Below, piece after piece: positions 1 through 7,150 of a stretch of 64,000 nucleotides of DNA. Origin of the DNA: Pukyongia sp963768085 (GTDB taxonomy: Bacteria > Bacteroidota > Bacteroidia > Flavobacteriales > Flavobacteriaceae); NCBI GenBank assembly GCA_963768085.1, contig CAVYGO010000003.1:1178001-1242000 (forward strand), read 5' to 3'. Positions within the stretch are counted from its first letter, which is position 1. Every line of letters begins with the position of its first letter. The position numbers and the translations under genes are program-made. The notes under the pieces are model-generated. The model was not told where the DNA came from. It did not search any database and saw only the letters and a program-made list of their open reading frames with translations.

Positions 1-2322
1 AGAGATCACACCATTCGGCATTGTGCTGGTACCTGGATCATTTGCTGCCGGTACCCCCATAGTACCATTGTACATAGAAATATCATCCATCGAGAAGTTA
101 TTGGTCTGCGGTCCTGGAATCCCTGAGTTTGGTGTTGTTAAATGTTCCCAGAAGTATACTTCATTTATCAATGCATTATCTGCAACCAATGCACTGGCAT
201 CTATTGGCGATGCGTAAGGATTAGCTAACACGTTAGGTGTTCCGTCAGGGTTAGACCCTAATCCATTAAATGTGATTGGTCTTGTTACCGTTCCATTGTT
301 CAATGTTCCCTGGGTGTAGGTCATATCGAATACAATAGTCGCAAGTGGATCTCCGCCATACGCAGGATCATTGTAAGAAGCCTGAGGATAAACCAAGTAT
401 CCTTCTCCAGGTGTTATAGATCCGGAAGCCGGATTCCATGCATTTTGGTCGTCATCGAGGAAATTCGTACCACCGGCCGGGATGCCCGGGTGCGGTATGA
501 AGTTTCCAGATGTATATTCCTGTACGTTATAAGCATTTGTAAATACTCCTGTACGTGTCTCAGTGGTCATTGGACTACCAAGTATCATAAAGTCACGTTG
601 TTTTAATGGAGGGGTTTCCAGGTCAACTGTGATTGTTCCCAGATTATCGACGGTTGCGGTTGGATCTACCTGTACTAAACTCCCTGTTTTCTTTATATCA
701 AGAGTACCGAGAACGTCGATATCTCCGTCTACGTTTAGATATCCGTTCTGACTCACAGTTAAAGTGAATCCCGGATTTATTGTTAGACTACAAGCATCAA
801 GGTTTCCATGAGTGCCAGTAGTATAATTTCCATTGATTGCAACAATGTCGGTGGTACTTGGTGCACCCGCGGGTGACCAATTGGTACCATCCCATGTTTT
901 TACTGCGGAACATCCGGGTATCGGCGTTACTGTTATCTGGATATCATCTACGGCCATGTCACTGGCAAATCCATTCCCCATAAGAGCGTTAAGTCTAAGT
1001 TTTACTGTGCTTCCTGAGTACGATGATAGATCTATAGTCTCATCATTAGTCCATGAGTTTCCTTGATTCCCGCTTAGGGTCCAAAGTGTTGTCCAACTGC
1101 TTCCATTATCATCGCTTCCCTGAACAGATAAGGTTCCCATATCAGCTCCATACATGTGATAATCAAAAGTCATCTGTGCTGTATGATTTGTCGGTATATC
1201 AAAGCAGGGAGATCCTAAAATCGCATTCCTCGGCGATGTTCCCTGACTATTAATATTCGATGCTTCTACAAAAGTGTATAAAGCACCCTGATTGGATGAA
1301 GCAGGTCCTGTATTCCCGGATGGTGATGTAAAACGAGAGCGAATCCATGAACTGTAGGTTGAACATGTAGCTGTTTCCTGTTCCCAGGACTTGGTTTCGA
1401 AGTCCATAGAATACGGGAAGGTGTTTATAGTAGTTCTACAATAGGGAGTGCTAACAGCTGCATCGTAATCACATTGTAAAATGTCAATAGGTTCTACTAA
1501 ACTTATATTAGGATATGTCCATAAATCCATAGATGGATTTCCAATAGGGTCAGAAGGGTTTTGCACGCGTACAAAGGATGCTCTACCACTGTTCCCGCTA
1601 TTGACGCATCTATTATCTCCTCCAACACGTTTAGCTCCTTGTAAGGCTGCCATAAGTTTATCCGCCAATGTGCCAGTTGAATTTCTGAATGCGGTTTCCA
1701 TATCATCTAAGATGTCTTGACGACCTCCACCACCTGTGGAAGTATCAAGGATATTTCCCTGGATTGCATAGTGCATTCCGGTATTGGGGTCGATTCCAGT
1801 TATGTTACCAGCCCAGTTCCCATTACTATTACCAGTGTAACCTGCAGTGGTTATATTCCCACCGCTATCTATACCTACAATACCATATTGTCGGGTACCA
1901 GGACCACTTCCGCAATCATTAGACTGCATATAAGTAATAATTTGAGCCGGAGTATCTCCCGCCAGCATTCTGGTTCGAGCTCTGCCTTGATTACAAGAAG
2001 TATAGGCTGCTTGAGTATGTATTGCACCCAACAGGGTTCCACCCGGGCTGAAAATTATATCGTTTAAGAAATTTATATTTCCGGAATAACAACTTGTTCC
2101 TGCACCGCCTATTTCTTGTGTGATTGGGTCATATGCTACAACGGAAAAAGTGTCTCCTTCGTGATCTCTTGAAGTATCCATGGGAGGAACAAAGTCTTCC
2201 TCAATGGATGTTTCCTGTGACTCGACTGGCGACAGAATTGGATAAATAAATAATGACCCTAAGCCTAATATCGCAGTAATGCCAATAGCTTTACGAATTG
2301 ACGATTTGGGGATAATTTTCAT
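1..2322 (-). CDS. Exported DUF1028 / MAM-like protein (3' end outside window)
   Basis: The frame is open from ATG at 2322 to base 1 (774 codons) with no stop, so the C-terminus lies outside the window. Residues 1-35 look like a signal anchor. Residues ~56-290 start with DTFSVVAYDPITQEIGGAG, the hallmark of DUF1028, an Ntn-hydrolase-like family of unknown substrate. Residues ~300-460 (FPYSMDFE...SWEQE) resemble a MAM/laminin-G-type jelly roll. The following part (about residue 470 on) contains NPYASPIDAS, a phrase common in large Bacteroidota surface proteins that end in a T9SS sorting signal; that signal would lie beyond the edge. It starts 24 nt after the 278-aa gene on the same strand and is probably the last visible gene of the operon starting at 4900. 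Export and domain calls come from sequence; the function is unknown. Confidence 0.8.
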   Translation of the reverse strand, partial: MKIIPKSSIRKAIGITAILGLGSLFIYPILSPVESQETSIEEDFVPPMDTSRDHEGDTFSVVAYDPITQEIGGAGTSCYSGNINFLNDIIFSPGGTLLGAIHTQAAYTSCNQGRARTRMLAGDTPAQIITYMQSNDCGSGPGTRQYGIVGIDSGGNITTAGYTGNSNGNWAGNITGIDPNTGMHYAIQGNILDTSTGGGGRQDILDDMETAFRNSTGTLADKLMAALQGAKRVGGDNRCVNSGNSGRASFVRVQNPSDPIGNPSMDLWTYPNISLVEPIDILQCDYDAAVSTPYCRTTINTFPYSMDFETKSWEQETATCSTYSSWIRSRFTSPSGNTGPASSNQGALYTFVEASNINSQGTSPRNAILGSPCFDIPTNHTAQMTFDYHMYGADMGTLSVQGSDDNGSSWTTLWTLSGNQGNSWTNDETIDLSSYSGSTVKLRLNALMGNGFASDMAVDDIQITVTPIPGCSAVKTWDGTNWSPAGAPSTTDIVAINGNYTTGTHGNLDACSLTINPGFTLTVSQNGYLNVDGDIDVLGTLDIKKTGSLVQVDPTATVDNLGTITVDLETPPLKQRDFMILGSPMTTETRTGVFTNAYNVQEYTSGNFIPHPGIPAGGTNFLDDDQNAWNPASGSITPGEGYLVYPQASYNDPAYGGDPLATIVFDMTYTQGTLNNGTVTRPITFNGLGSNPDGTPNVLANPYASPIDASALVADNALINEVYFWEHLTTPNSGIPGPQTNNFSMDDISMYNGTMGVPAANDPGTSTMPNGVIS

Positions 2323-2346
2323 ATAATTTTTTAATTGGAAATTAAA

Positions 2347-3183
2347 TTAATATTGTCTTAATAATGTGATCGTTAAATATGCATCCTGAGCATTGTTAAT
2401 GGCCGCTATACCATTACCGTTGTAGGGTGCCGATGAAATTCCCCAGAAAGCATAATTGCCAGGAAAAATAGTACCGAGACTACCAGATTGCACATTTACT
2501 TGTTGCCATTGCCTGGTACGCACCTTGAAATTATAAGTAGTTCCGGCTGCCAGGTCCACATGATAAATTATCGTAGTTTGCTGACCTAATGCCTGGAAAT
2601 TACCGGGGGTGCGTTTGGTGCTAGATGATACCATGCTTTCGGCAACTTTAACATTGTCAATTAACAAACTATAAGATCCCATCACCATAGCTTCATAACC
2701 ACCAGAACTTACCGCATTCGGACAGGCGATGTAACCTGTTACATGAATTTCATAAGTTCCTGTATAGGGTGCTGTGATATTTTGATGTAATCCAGGTAAG
2801 TCGTAAGTTGTAACGTTATCCTGGGAGCGCCGGGTTGCGGTTTGTTCAAACTGCACAGCATATCCTTCATCATATATTTTAACCCATTTTCCATTGTGAT
2901 CCCAGAAATAAAACCCAGGGCTAACTCTATCAGCTCCGGATCCTGCGGTGGCCGTGTTATAAACCCATAAACCTTCCACATTACCGGGCGTGATCGTTGT
3001 TGCATCGTTTCTGGATGTAAGTGCCACTTTCGGGATCATAAGTCCTTTATCGTCCGCTTCCATTTGGAAAATTGCCCCACTGTCAAGGCTGGTTCCTCCC
3101 AATACGACCTGTGCATTAGAAAACGTCACGTTAAGAAAAATTGCGAAACTCAGGAACTTAGCTATGTTGTATAGATTTTTCAT
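2347..3183 (-). CDS. Secreted jelly-roll-like protein, paralogue 3 of the operon
   Basis: A 278-aa protein with a signal peptide ending near residue 24 (FSNAQ). It then carries the Bacteroidota N-terminal module: IFQMEADDKGLMIPKVALTS, GLWVYNTAT and PGFYFWD. The C-terminal ~170 residues (GTYEIHVTGYIA, AGTTYNFKVRTRQW, ending LTITLLRQY) look like a C1q/TNF-type beta jelly roll. They match the next two genes segment by segment, so the three are tandem paralogues. It sits 27 nt after the 271-aa gene and 24 nt before the DUF1028 gene, so co-transcription is likely. No enzyme motif is visible. A structural or adhesive surface role is inference. Confidence 0.75.
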   Translation of the reverse strand: MKNLYNIAKFLSFAIFLNVTFSNAQVVLGGTSLDSGAIFQMEADDKGLMIPKVALTSRNDATTITPGNVEGLWVYNTATAGSGADRVSPGFYFWDHNGKWVKIYDEGYAVQFEQTATRRSQDNVTTYDLPGLHQNITAPYTGTYEIHVTGYIACPNAVSSGGYEAMVMGSYSLLIDNVKVAESMVSSSTKRTPGNFQALGQQTTIIYHVDLAAGTTYNFKVRTRQWQQVNVQSGSLGTIFPGNYAFWGISSAPYNGNGIAAINNAQDAYLTITLLRQY

Positions 3184-3210
3184 TTTTGAAAAATATTAAT
3201 TCGTTATATG

Positions 3211-4026
3211 TTATTGTTGTTTTACCAGGGTAATAGTCATACTGCCTCTTTGGGCATTATTTGATGGAGCACCTGCGTATCCACTGGTATTTCTTCCAAA
3301 AGAACCGGTGCCTACGCTGTTTGGCAGCCATTCTCTTCCTCTAACTGCAAATCGGTAGGTGGTACCCGCAGTTAAGTCAATATTCCAGATAATAGTGCCA
3401 GACTGGGCCAAATTGTTCACTTTAGTTCCCAAAACATCTTTGGATGAAGTTGTGAGATAGGTTTCTTTTAGTGTGGCGAATGCCCCGCTGTTAGTTGAAA
3501 GGGCCAAACTAATGGATCCCTGAGCCGCTCCGTCGTTCGATCCACCTGTATGGTTCCCTGCCGCATAATAGGCTTCCAGCCTTATTTGGTAGGTGCCTGA
3601 AAATGGTACGGTAATGTTTCCGGTATCAAGTCCGGGTAAAATAACGTAGGTTAGATTATTCGTACTTGCGGTTACTGCTGCTGTTTGTTCATAATTAGTG
3701 GTATATCCCTGATTTCTGAACCTTCTCCATGAACTACCATTCCAATAGTAGAATCCGGGTGTTACACGAACACTTCCTGTAGTAGTTGCCGTATTGTATA
3801 CCAGGAGCCCTGTGGCTTGGGTTGCAGAAATAGTAGATGTATCGTTGGTTCCGGTTAACGCTACCTTGGGCAACATGATCCCTTTATCGGAACTATTAAT
3901 ATGCAAAGCTGCGCTGGGATTGGGTGTTGTAGTATTTACCCCTACCTGAGCAACTGCTGCAGACGACAACAATATAGCTACACAGCTTATTATCAATATG
4001 CGATTTGAAAGTATATACTTTTTCAT
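3211..4026 (-). CDS. Secreted jelly-roll-like protein, paralogue 2
   Basis: A 271-aa protein with a signal peptide (residues ~1-26, SSAAVAQ) followed by VGVNTTTPNPSAALHINSS, KGIMLPKVALTGT, GLLVYNTAT and PGFYYWNGSSW, the module found in many Bacteroidota secreted proteins. The C-terminal half repeats the pattern of its neighbours: LPGLDTGNITVPFSGTYQIR, AGTTYRFAVRGREW and final MTITLVKQQ. The pattern suggests a beta-sandwich, possibly trimeric like C1q, but this is inferred from hydrophobic spacing only. It lies 34 nt downstream of paralogue 1 and shares that gene's promoter region with 20-nt direct repeats. No T9SS sorting domain is evident, so the export route beyond Sec is unknown. Confidence 0.75.
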   Translation of the reverse strand: MKKYILSNRILIISCVAILLSSAAVAQVGVNTTTPNPSAALHINSSDKGIMLPKVALTGTNDTSTISATQATGLLVYNTATTTGSVRVTPGFYYWNGSSWRRFRNQGYTTNYEQTAAVTASTNNLTYVILPGLDTGNITVPFSGTYQIRLEAYYAAGNHTGGSNDGAAQGSISLALSTNSGAFATLKETYLTTSSKDVLGTKVNNLAQSGTIIWNIDLTAGTTYRFAVRGREWLPNSVGTGSFGRNTSGYAGAPSNNAQRGSMTITLVKQQ

Positions 4027-4060
4027 GTTCTCTATGAATTAACTTAGACTATTTATAATT

Positions 4061-4900
4061 TTATTGTTGCTTGACAAGGGTGATTGTTAAAGCACCTGAC
4101 TGACCATTCGCTACGGGCAGGCCGGTATTTGGATCGGTAGATCCGCTGTAGCCGGTAGTAACTATGCCGAATGCTCCGGGAAGCACATTATTTGTAGACC
4201 ATTCCATACCTTCTGCTACAAATCGATATGTATTTAACACATCAAGATCCACAGTATAAATTATTGCTGCATTCCGTGGGATACTATTAACGGTTGTACT
4301 TCCTATTCTTTTTGAAGAAGAGGTCACGTACGCTTCTTTGACTGGTGTAAGCGTGCCACTGTTGTTAGTGTCCATTGAAAGTCGTATGGAACCCTGTCCA
4401 ACGCCATCGCTGGATGTGGAGACTAAAGTTCCACAGGAATATATGGCTTCAACCCTAATCTGATAGGTTCCGGTATATGGAACAGATATGTTTCCGGTGT
4501 CGGTTCCCAAGATAGTCTGATAACTAGCAGTAGTGATTAATGGAGTACTTTGATCAAATTTTAAACCGTACCCTCTATTGTAAAACCGTAACCACTGGCT
4601 GCCGTTCCAATAGTAGAATCCAGGAGTTACCTGAAAAGGAAGTGATCCGGAAGTAACTGTATTGTATACGATTAAACCTGTCGTAGCAGCAGGTGTGATA
4701 GTAGTAACATCCACAGTATTAGTTAAAGCTACCTGAGGAAGTAACAATCCTTTATTAGGACTATTGACATCTAATATTGCTCCATCAGCAAGGGCTTTTG
4801 TGTTAATTCCAACTCCCTGTGCTTTTACATTAAAACCTGTTAGGAACAAGCCGAGTAACATAAGTAGGAAGCAAATCTTTGGGGTAATTTTCGATTGCAT
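4061..4900 (-). CDS. Secreted jelly-roll-like protein, paralogue 1 (operon leader)
   Basis: A 279-aa protein when started at the ATG at 4900, which places a clean signal peptide (MQSKITPK... to NVKAQ) at the N-terminus. An in-frame ATG at 4933 would add 11 residues rich in Cys and Ser ahead of the signal and is less likely. The module GVGINTKALADGAILDVNS, GLLLPQVALTNT, GLIVYNTVT and PGFYYWNGSQWLRF is followed by a C-terminal jelly-roll-like half ending ALTITLVKQQ, as in paralogue 2. It is the first gene of the run 4900 to 1. Its upstream DNA (4951-5050) holds five 20-nt direct repeats. Confidence 0.75.
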   Translation of the reverse strand: MQSKITPKICFLLMLLGLFLTGFNVKAQGVGINTKALADGAILDVNSPNKGLLLPQVALTNTVDVTTITPAATTGLIVYNTVTSGSLPFQVTPGFYYWNGSQWLRFYNRGYGLKFDQSTPLITTASYQTILGTDTGNISVPYTGTYQIRVEAIYSCGTLVSTSSDGVGQGSIRLSMDTNNSGTLTPVKEAYVTSSSKRIGSTTVNSIPRNAAIIYTVDLDVLNTYRFVAEGMEWSTNNVLPGAFGIVTTGYSGSTDPNTGLPVANGQSGALTITLVKQQ

Positions 4901-4950
4901 GATACTGTTTTTAATAGATTTTGAGCAGCACAAGTATACAACCTAAAGCA

Positions 4951-5050
4951 AAATAAATCGATAAGTCACAAATAATTTCGATGAAATGCGACATAAATCG
5001 ATAAAAGTCAGAAAAATCCGACAAAACATTGAATAAATTAACAAAGTTGA
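4951..5050 (-). promoter_or_regulatory. Five phased 20-nt direct repeats upstream of the 4900 gene
   Basis: Reading the plus strand in 20-nt rows from 4951 aligns all five rows without gaps. CG or its equivalent falls at 4959, 4979, 4999 and 5019. The cores are TCGATAA, TCGATGAA, TCGATAA and CCGACAA; the fifth, distal row is degenerate (TTAACAAAG at 5038-5046). The array begins about 50 nt upstream of the chosen start codon. The period of two helical turns suggests cooperative binding of a regulator to one face of the DNA. LytTR-type regulators bind repeats of similar spacing, but the regulator here is inference. Confidence 0.6.
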
Positions 5051-5130
5051 AGGTGAACAGGGAAATAGTGTAAAGGTCACTATCTTCTTATGCCTTTAAA
5101 ATAAGCCTGTTAGAGATATTTGAAGAAAAA

Positions 5131-5165
5131 TTAATACTTGCTTTTCATCGAAAAACAAGTATTAA
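5131..5165 (-). terminator. Hairpin terminator after the 533-aa gene
   Basis: TTAATACTTG at 5131-5140 pairs perfectly with CAAGTATTAA at 5156-5165 around a 15-nt loop. On the minus strand it lies just after the stop of the 5175-6776 gene and is followed by a T-rich stretch (rc of 5122-5130), as in an intrinsic terminator. Confidence 0.6.
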
Positions 5166-5174
5166 TTCATTTTT

Positions 5175-6776
5175 TTACTCTCTTGTGAAGGATTCAGCTT
5201 TAGTTTCAGATATACGCTGACCATTAGCGGTTCTGACCTTTCCGTTGTTATCCATATTGAATTCCGGGAATCGGAGATCCTGATAATTCGATATAGAACG
5301 TCCGGAACTATCTTTGTCATCTGCTCTCGAGGCCACAATTTGCCATGAGAAATCAATATTTGAACGCCCGTTTTGAAGCTCTTTTACAGTAAATCCAAGT
5401 TTTGATTTATTGGTTACATAGATGCCGTTACAATCTCCTTCAAGAGTGACGAATACTTTTAACGGATGCTGTGTGTCAACATGGATGTTTTTAGCTAAAA
5501 TCGGGTCTATAATAATTTCGGCAGTTCCATTTACCAAAGTTCCTACACCGAAATCCTGAAGTAATACTTCGGGAGCTTCAGGGGCATACATGATGCGCTG
5601 TTTATCATTATCATCTGTTACAATTGTGGACACAGCTCCAAATCCAAGGATCTTGTAGGCCGTTCCAAAATAATATGAAGCAACCATTGCATAAGCATTG
5701 GTGGCACCCCCTGAGGATGCAGAAAAGAACTCACCACCCGCTGTATATGTTGAATTACCGTAATATCCCGCAGTAATACCAAATCCGTCCTCATTATCTG
5801 CAACAGCTGTGGCCTGAACACCAACGGTATAACCAGGATTACCTGCTGTTGATCCGCGATTTGAGTAAGCTCTGATCGCGGCTTTATATCCCCCTAATAC
5901 GGGTGTTGTAACATTTAATTGTGAGTAGGATGCCGGAGGATTATAGGTGTCGCGCGCATTATCTACATAGTCGTAACCTGCTATCCACACATCCGAATAA
6001 CTTCCCAGGGCGCCTACATTGGCACTACCTGTAGATTGGGCGAACATACTGGTGTAGCCGGCATTAGGATTGTTGGCATAAACTCCGGCTCCTTGAATGG
6101 TTTGAACGGGACTACCAAAACTAATATCGGTTTCACGTCCCAATATTCCACCAACATTGTCGCTATAACCGGATATGGCGTCGTTAGTACTGCTATATAC
6201 CTCTAGCTTCGTATTTGCGGCCGGGTTATTAAGTCCAATACCTACATTATCCGTAGCGGCATTAACGAAAAATGTATCGTCGTCGTTCTCGGTTCTAACA
6301 TTGAAATCAATATCCAGATTTTCGTTGTTCAATGAAGTTTCACCTGTAGTAAGAGTAATCCGTTCCAAAGAGTTTCTGGCGATATACAGGTCCTGGTCGT
6401 CATTGGTGCCGATAAAATCTTCGTTTGCATCAACACCCGGAGTAGTTCCCGCATTACCTCTTACTTTCCAGTCGTTGGAACTAAGTGGAATCCATGCGGC
6501 TCCGCTCCAGTAATGAAATCCGGTTCCGGTCGTTGCATTAGTGTTATAAACCAACAATCCTTCAGTGCTACCTCCGGTTATTGGTGCAATATTACTTAAG
6601 TTGGCAATATCCACACGAGGAACTAAAAATCCTTTGTCACTACTTTCCACATCCAGAATTGCACCATCTGATGGAGTAGTTGTATTGATGCCGACCTGGG
6701 AAAATGTTAGTGAAGAGGTTAAGAGAAGAAATGAAGTAATTAATAAGTAATGTCTGAGTGTAAGATTGAATTTCAT
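5175..6776 (-). CDS. Modular exported protein with VGINT module and conserved C-terminal domain
   Basis: A 533-aa protein with a signal peptide (residues 1-26, TFSQ) and the N-terminal VGINTTTPSDGAILDVES / GFLVPRVDI / GLLVYNTN / GFHYWSGAAWIPL module. A segment with VGIGLNNPAANTKLEVYSS follows, resembling bacteriophage fibre and head-fibre repeats. A low-complexity Gly/Ser/Tyr/Ala stretch (~residues 190-370) leads to a C-terminal domain (~375-500) with PLKVFVTLEGDCNGIYVTNK, GFTVKELQNG and NIDFSWQIVASRA. This C-terminal domain is nearly identical in the 840-aa neighbour, so the two are paralogues with different middle parts. Its own promoter has the same 20-nt repeat array as the operon at 4900. 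No catalytic motif seen; a surface filament or adhesin is a reasonable guess. Confidence 0.75.
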   Translation of the reverse strand: MKFNLTLRHYLLITSFLLLTSSLTFSQVGINTTTPSDGAILDVESSDKGFLVPRVDIANLSNIAPITGGSTEGLLVYNTNATTGTGFHYWSGAAWIPLSSNDWKVRGNAGTTPGVDANEDFIGTNDDQDLYIARNSLERITLTTGETSLNNENLDIDFNVRTENDDDTFFVNAATDNVGIGLNNPAANTKLEVYSSTNDAISGYSDNVGGILGRETDISFGSPVQTIQGAGVYANNPNAGYTSMFAQSTGSANVGALGSYSDVWIAGYDYVDNARDTYNPPASYSQLNVTTPVLGGYKAAIRAYSNRGSTAGNPGYTVGVQATAVADNEDGFGITAGYYGNSTYTAGGEFFSASSGGATNAYAMVASYYFGTAYKILGFGAVSTIVTDDNDKQRIMYAPEAPEVLLQDFGVGTLVNGTAEIIIDPILAKNIHVDTQHPLKVFVTLEGDCNGIYVTNKSKLGFTVKELQNGRSNIDFSWQIVASRADDKDSSGRSISNYQDLRFPEFNMDNNGKVRTANGQRISETKAESFTRE

Positions 6777-6814
6777 GTGAACGGTATTTTTGGTGATTAG
6801 TTTGTCAATAATAA

Positions 6815-6874
6815 AAATATTTCGACAAAATACCTAATAATTCGATGAAATGCACTAAATATTAACAAAGTAGG
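6815..6874 (-). promoter_or_regulatory. Three phased 20-nt direct repeats upstream of the 6776 gene
   Basis: Rows starting at 6815, 6835 and 6855 align column by column. The cores are TTCGACAAAA, TTCGATGAAATGCA and, in the distal row, TTAACAAAG at 6862-6870. They match the rows at 4951-5050 and 9711-9770, including the distal TTAACA variant in the same columns. The array starts 38 nt upstream of the start codon. Confidence 0.55.
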
Positions 6875-6954
6875 AAAAGGACTACTAATGTTAAATTATA
6901 AAGAATTCTTTACTTTCTAATATCTAACTATCACTTAATCAGTAAAATAAATAC

Positions 6955-6990
6955 AAAGTGCCTGCTTTATTATGATAAAACAGGCACTTT
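6955..6990. terminator. Long hairpin between exported-protein genes
   Basis: AAAGTGCCTG (6955-6964) pairs with CAGGCACTTT (6981-6990), with further partial pairing inside the loop. With the second hairpin at 7055-7097 it fills the 374-nt gap 6777-7150, where no gene was found. On the minus strand it would end transcription from the 7151-9673 gene. Confidence 0.55.
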
Positions 6991-7054
6991 CACATAGTTT
7001 ACAAAAATTAGGCTTGAAATTATAAATTTACTCAATCATAATTTTTCTTTCTTT

Positions 7055-7097
7055 AGGCACTCAGCTTCTCTTTTTTTCTCTTGAAGGTTGAGTGCCT
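7055..7097 (-). terminator. Hairpin downstream of the 840-aa gene
   Basis: AGGCACTCA (7055-7063) and TGAGTGCCT (7089-7097) form a 9-bp stem around a 25-nt loop, 54 nt past the stop of the minus-strand gene. A long T run lies in the loop rather than after the stem, so it is a weaker terminator candidate than the hairpin at 6955. Confidence 0.4.
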
Positions 7098-7150
7098 TTT
7101 CACTTAACTAAACTAGGTTTGATATTAAACTACAGTATTACTTAACTTTC

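Noticed and set aside
4951..5050. Regular 20-nt repeats that might be a CRISPR array
   Set aside because: Units are only 20 nt in total with no unique spacers, the conserved core is about 8 nt, and no cas genes are near. A phased operator fits better.
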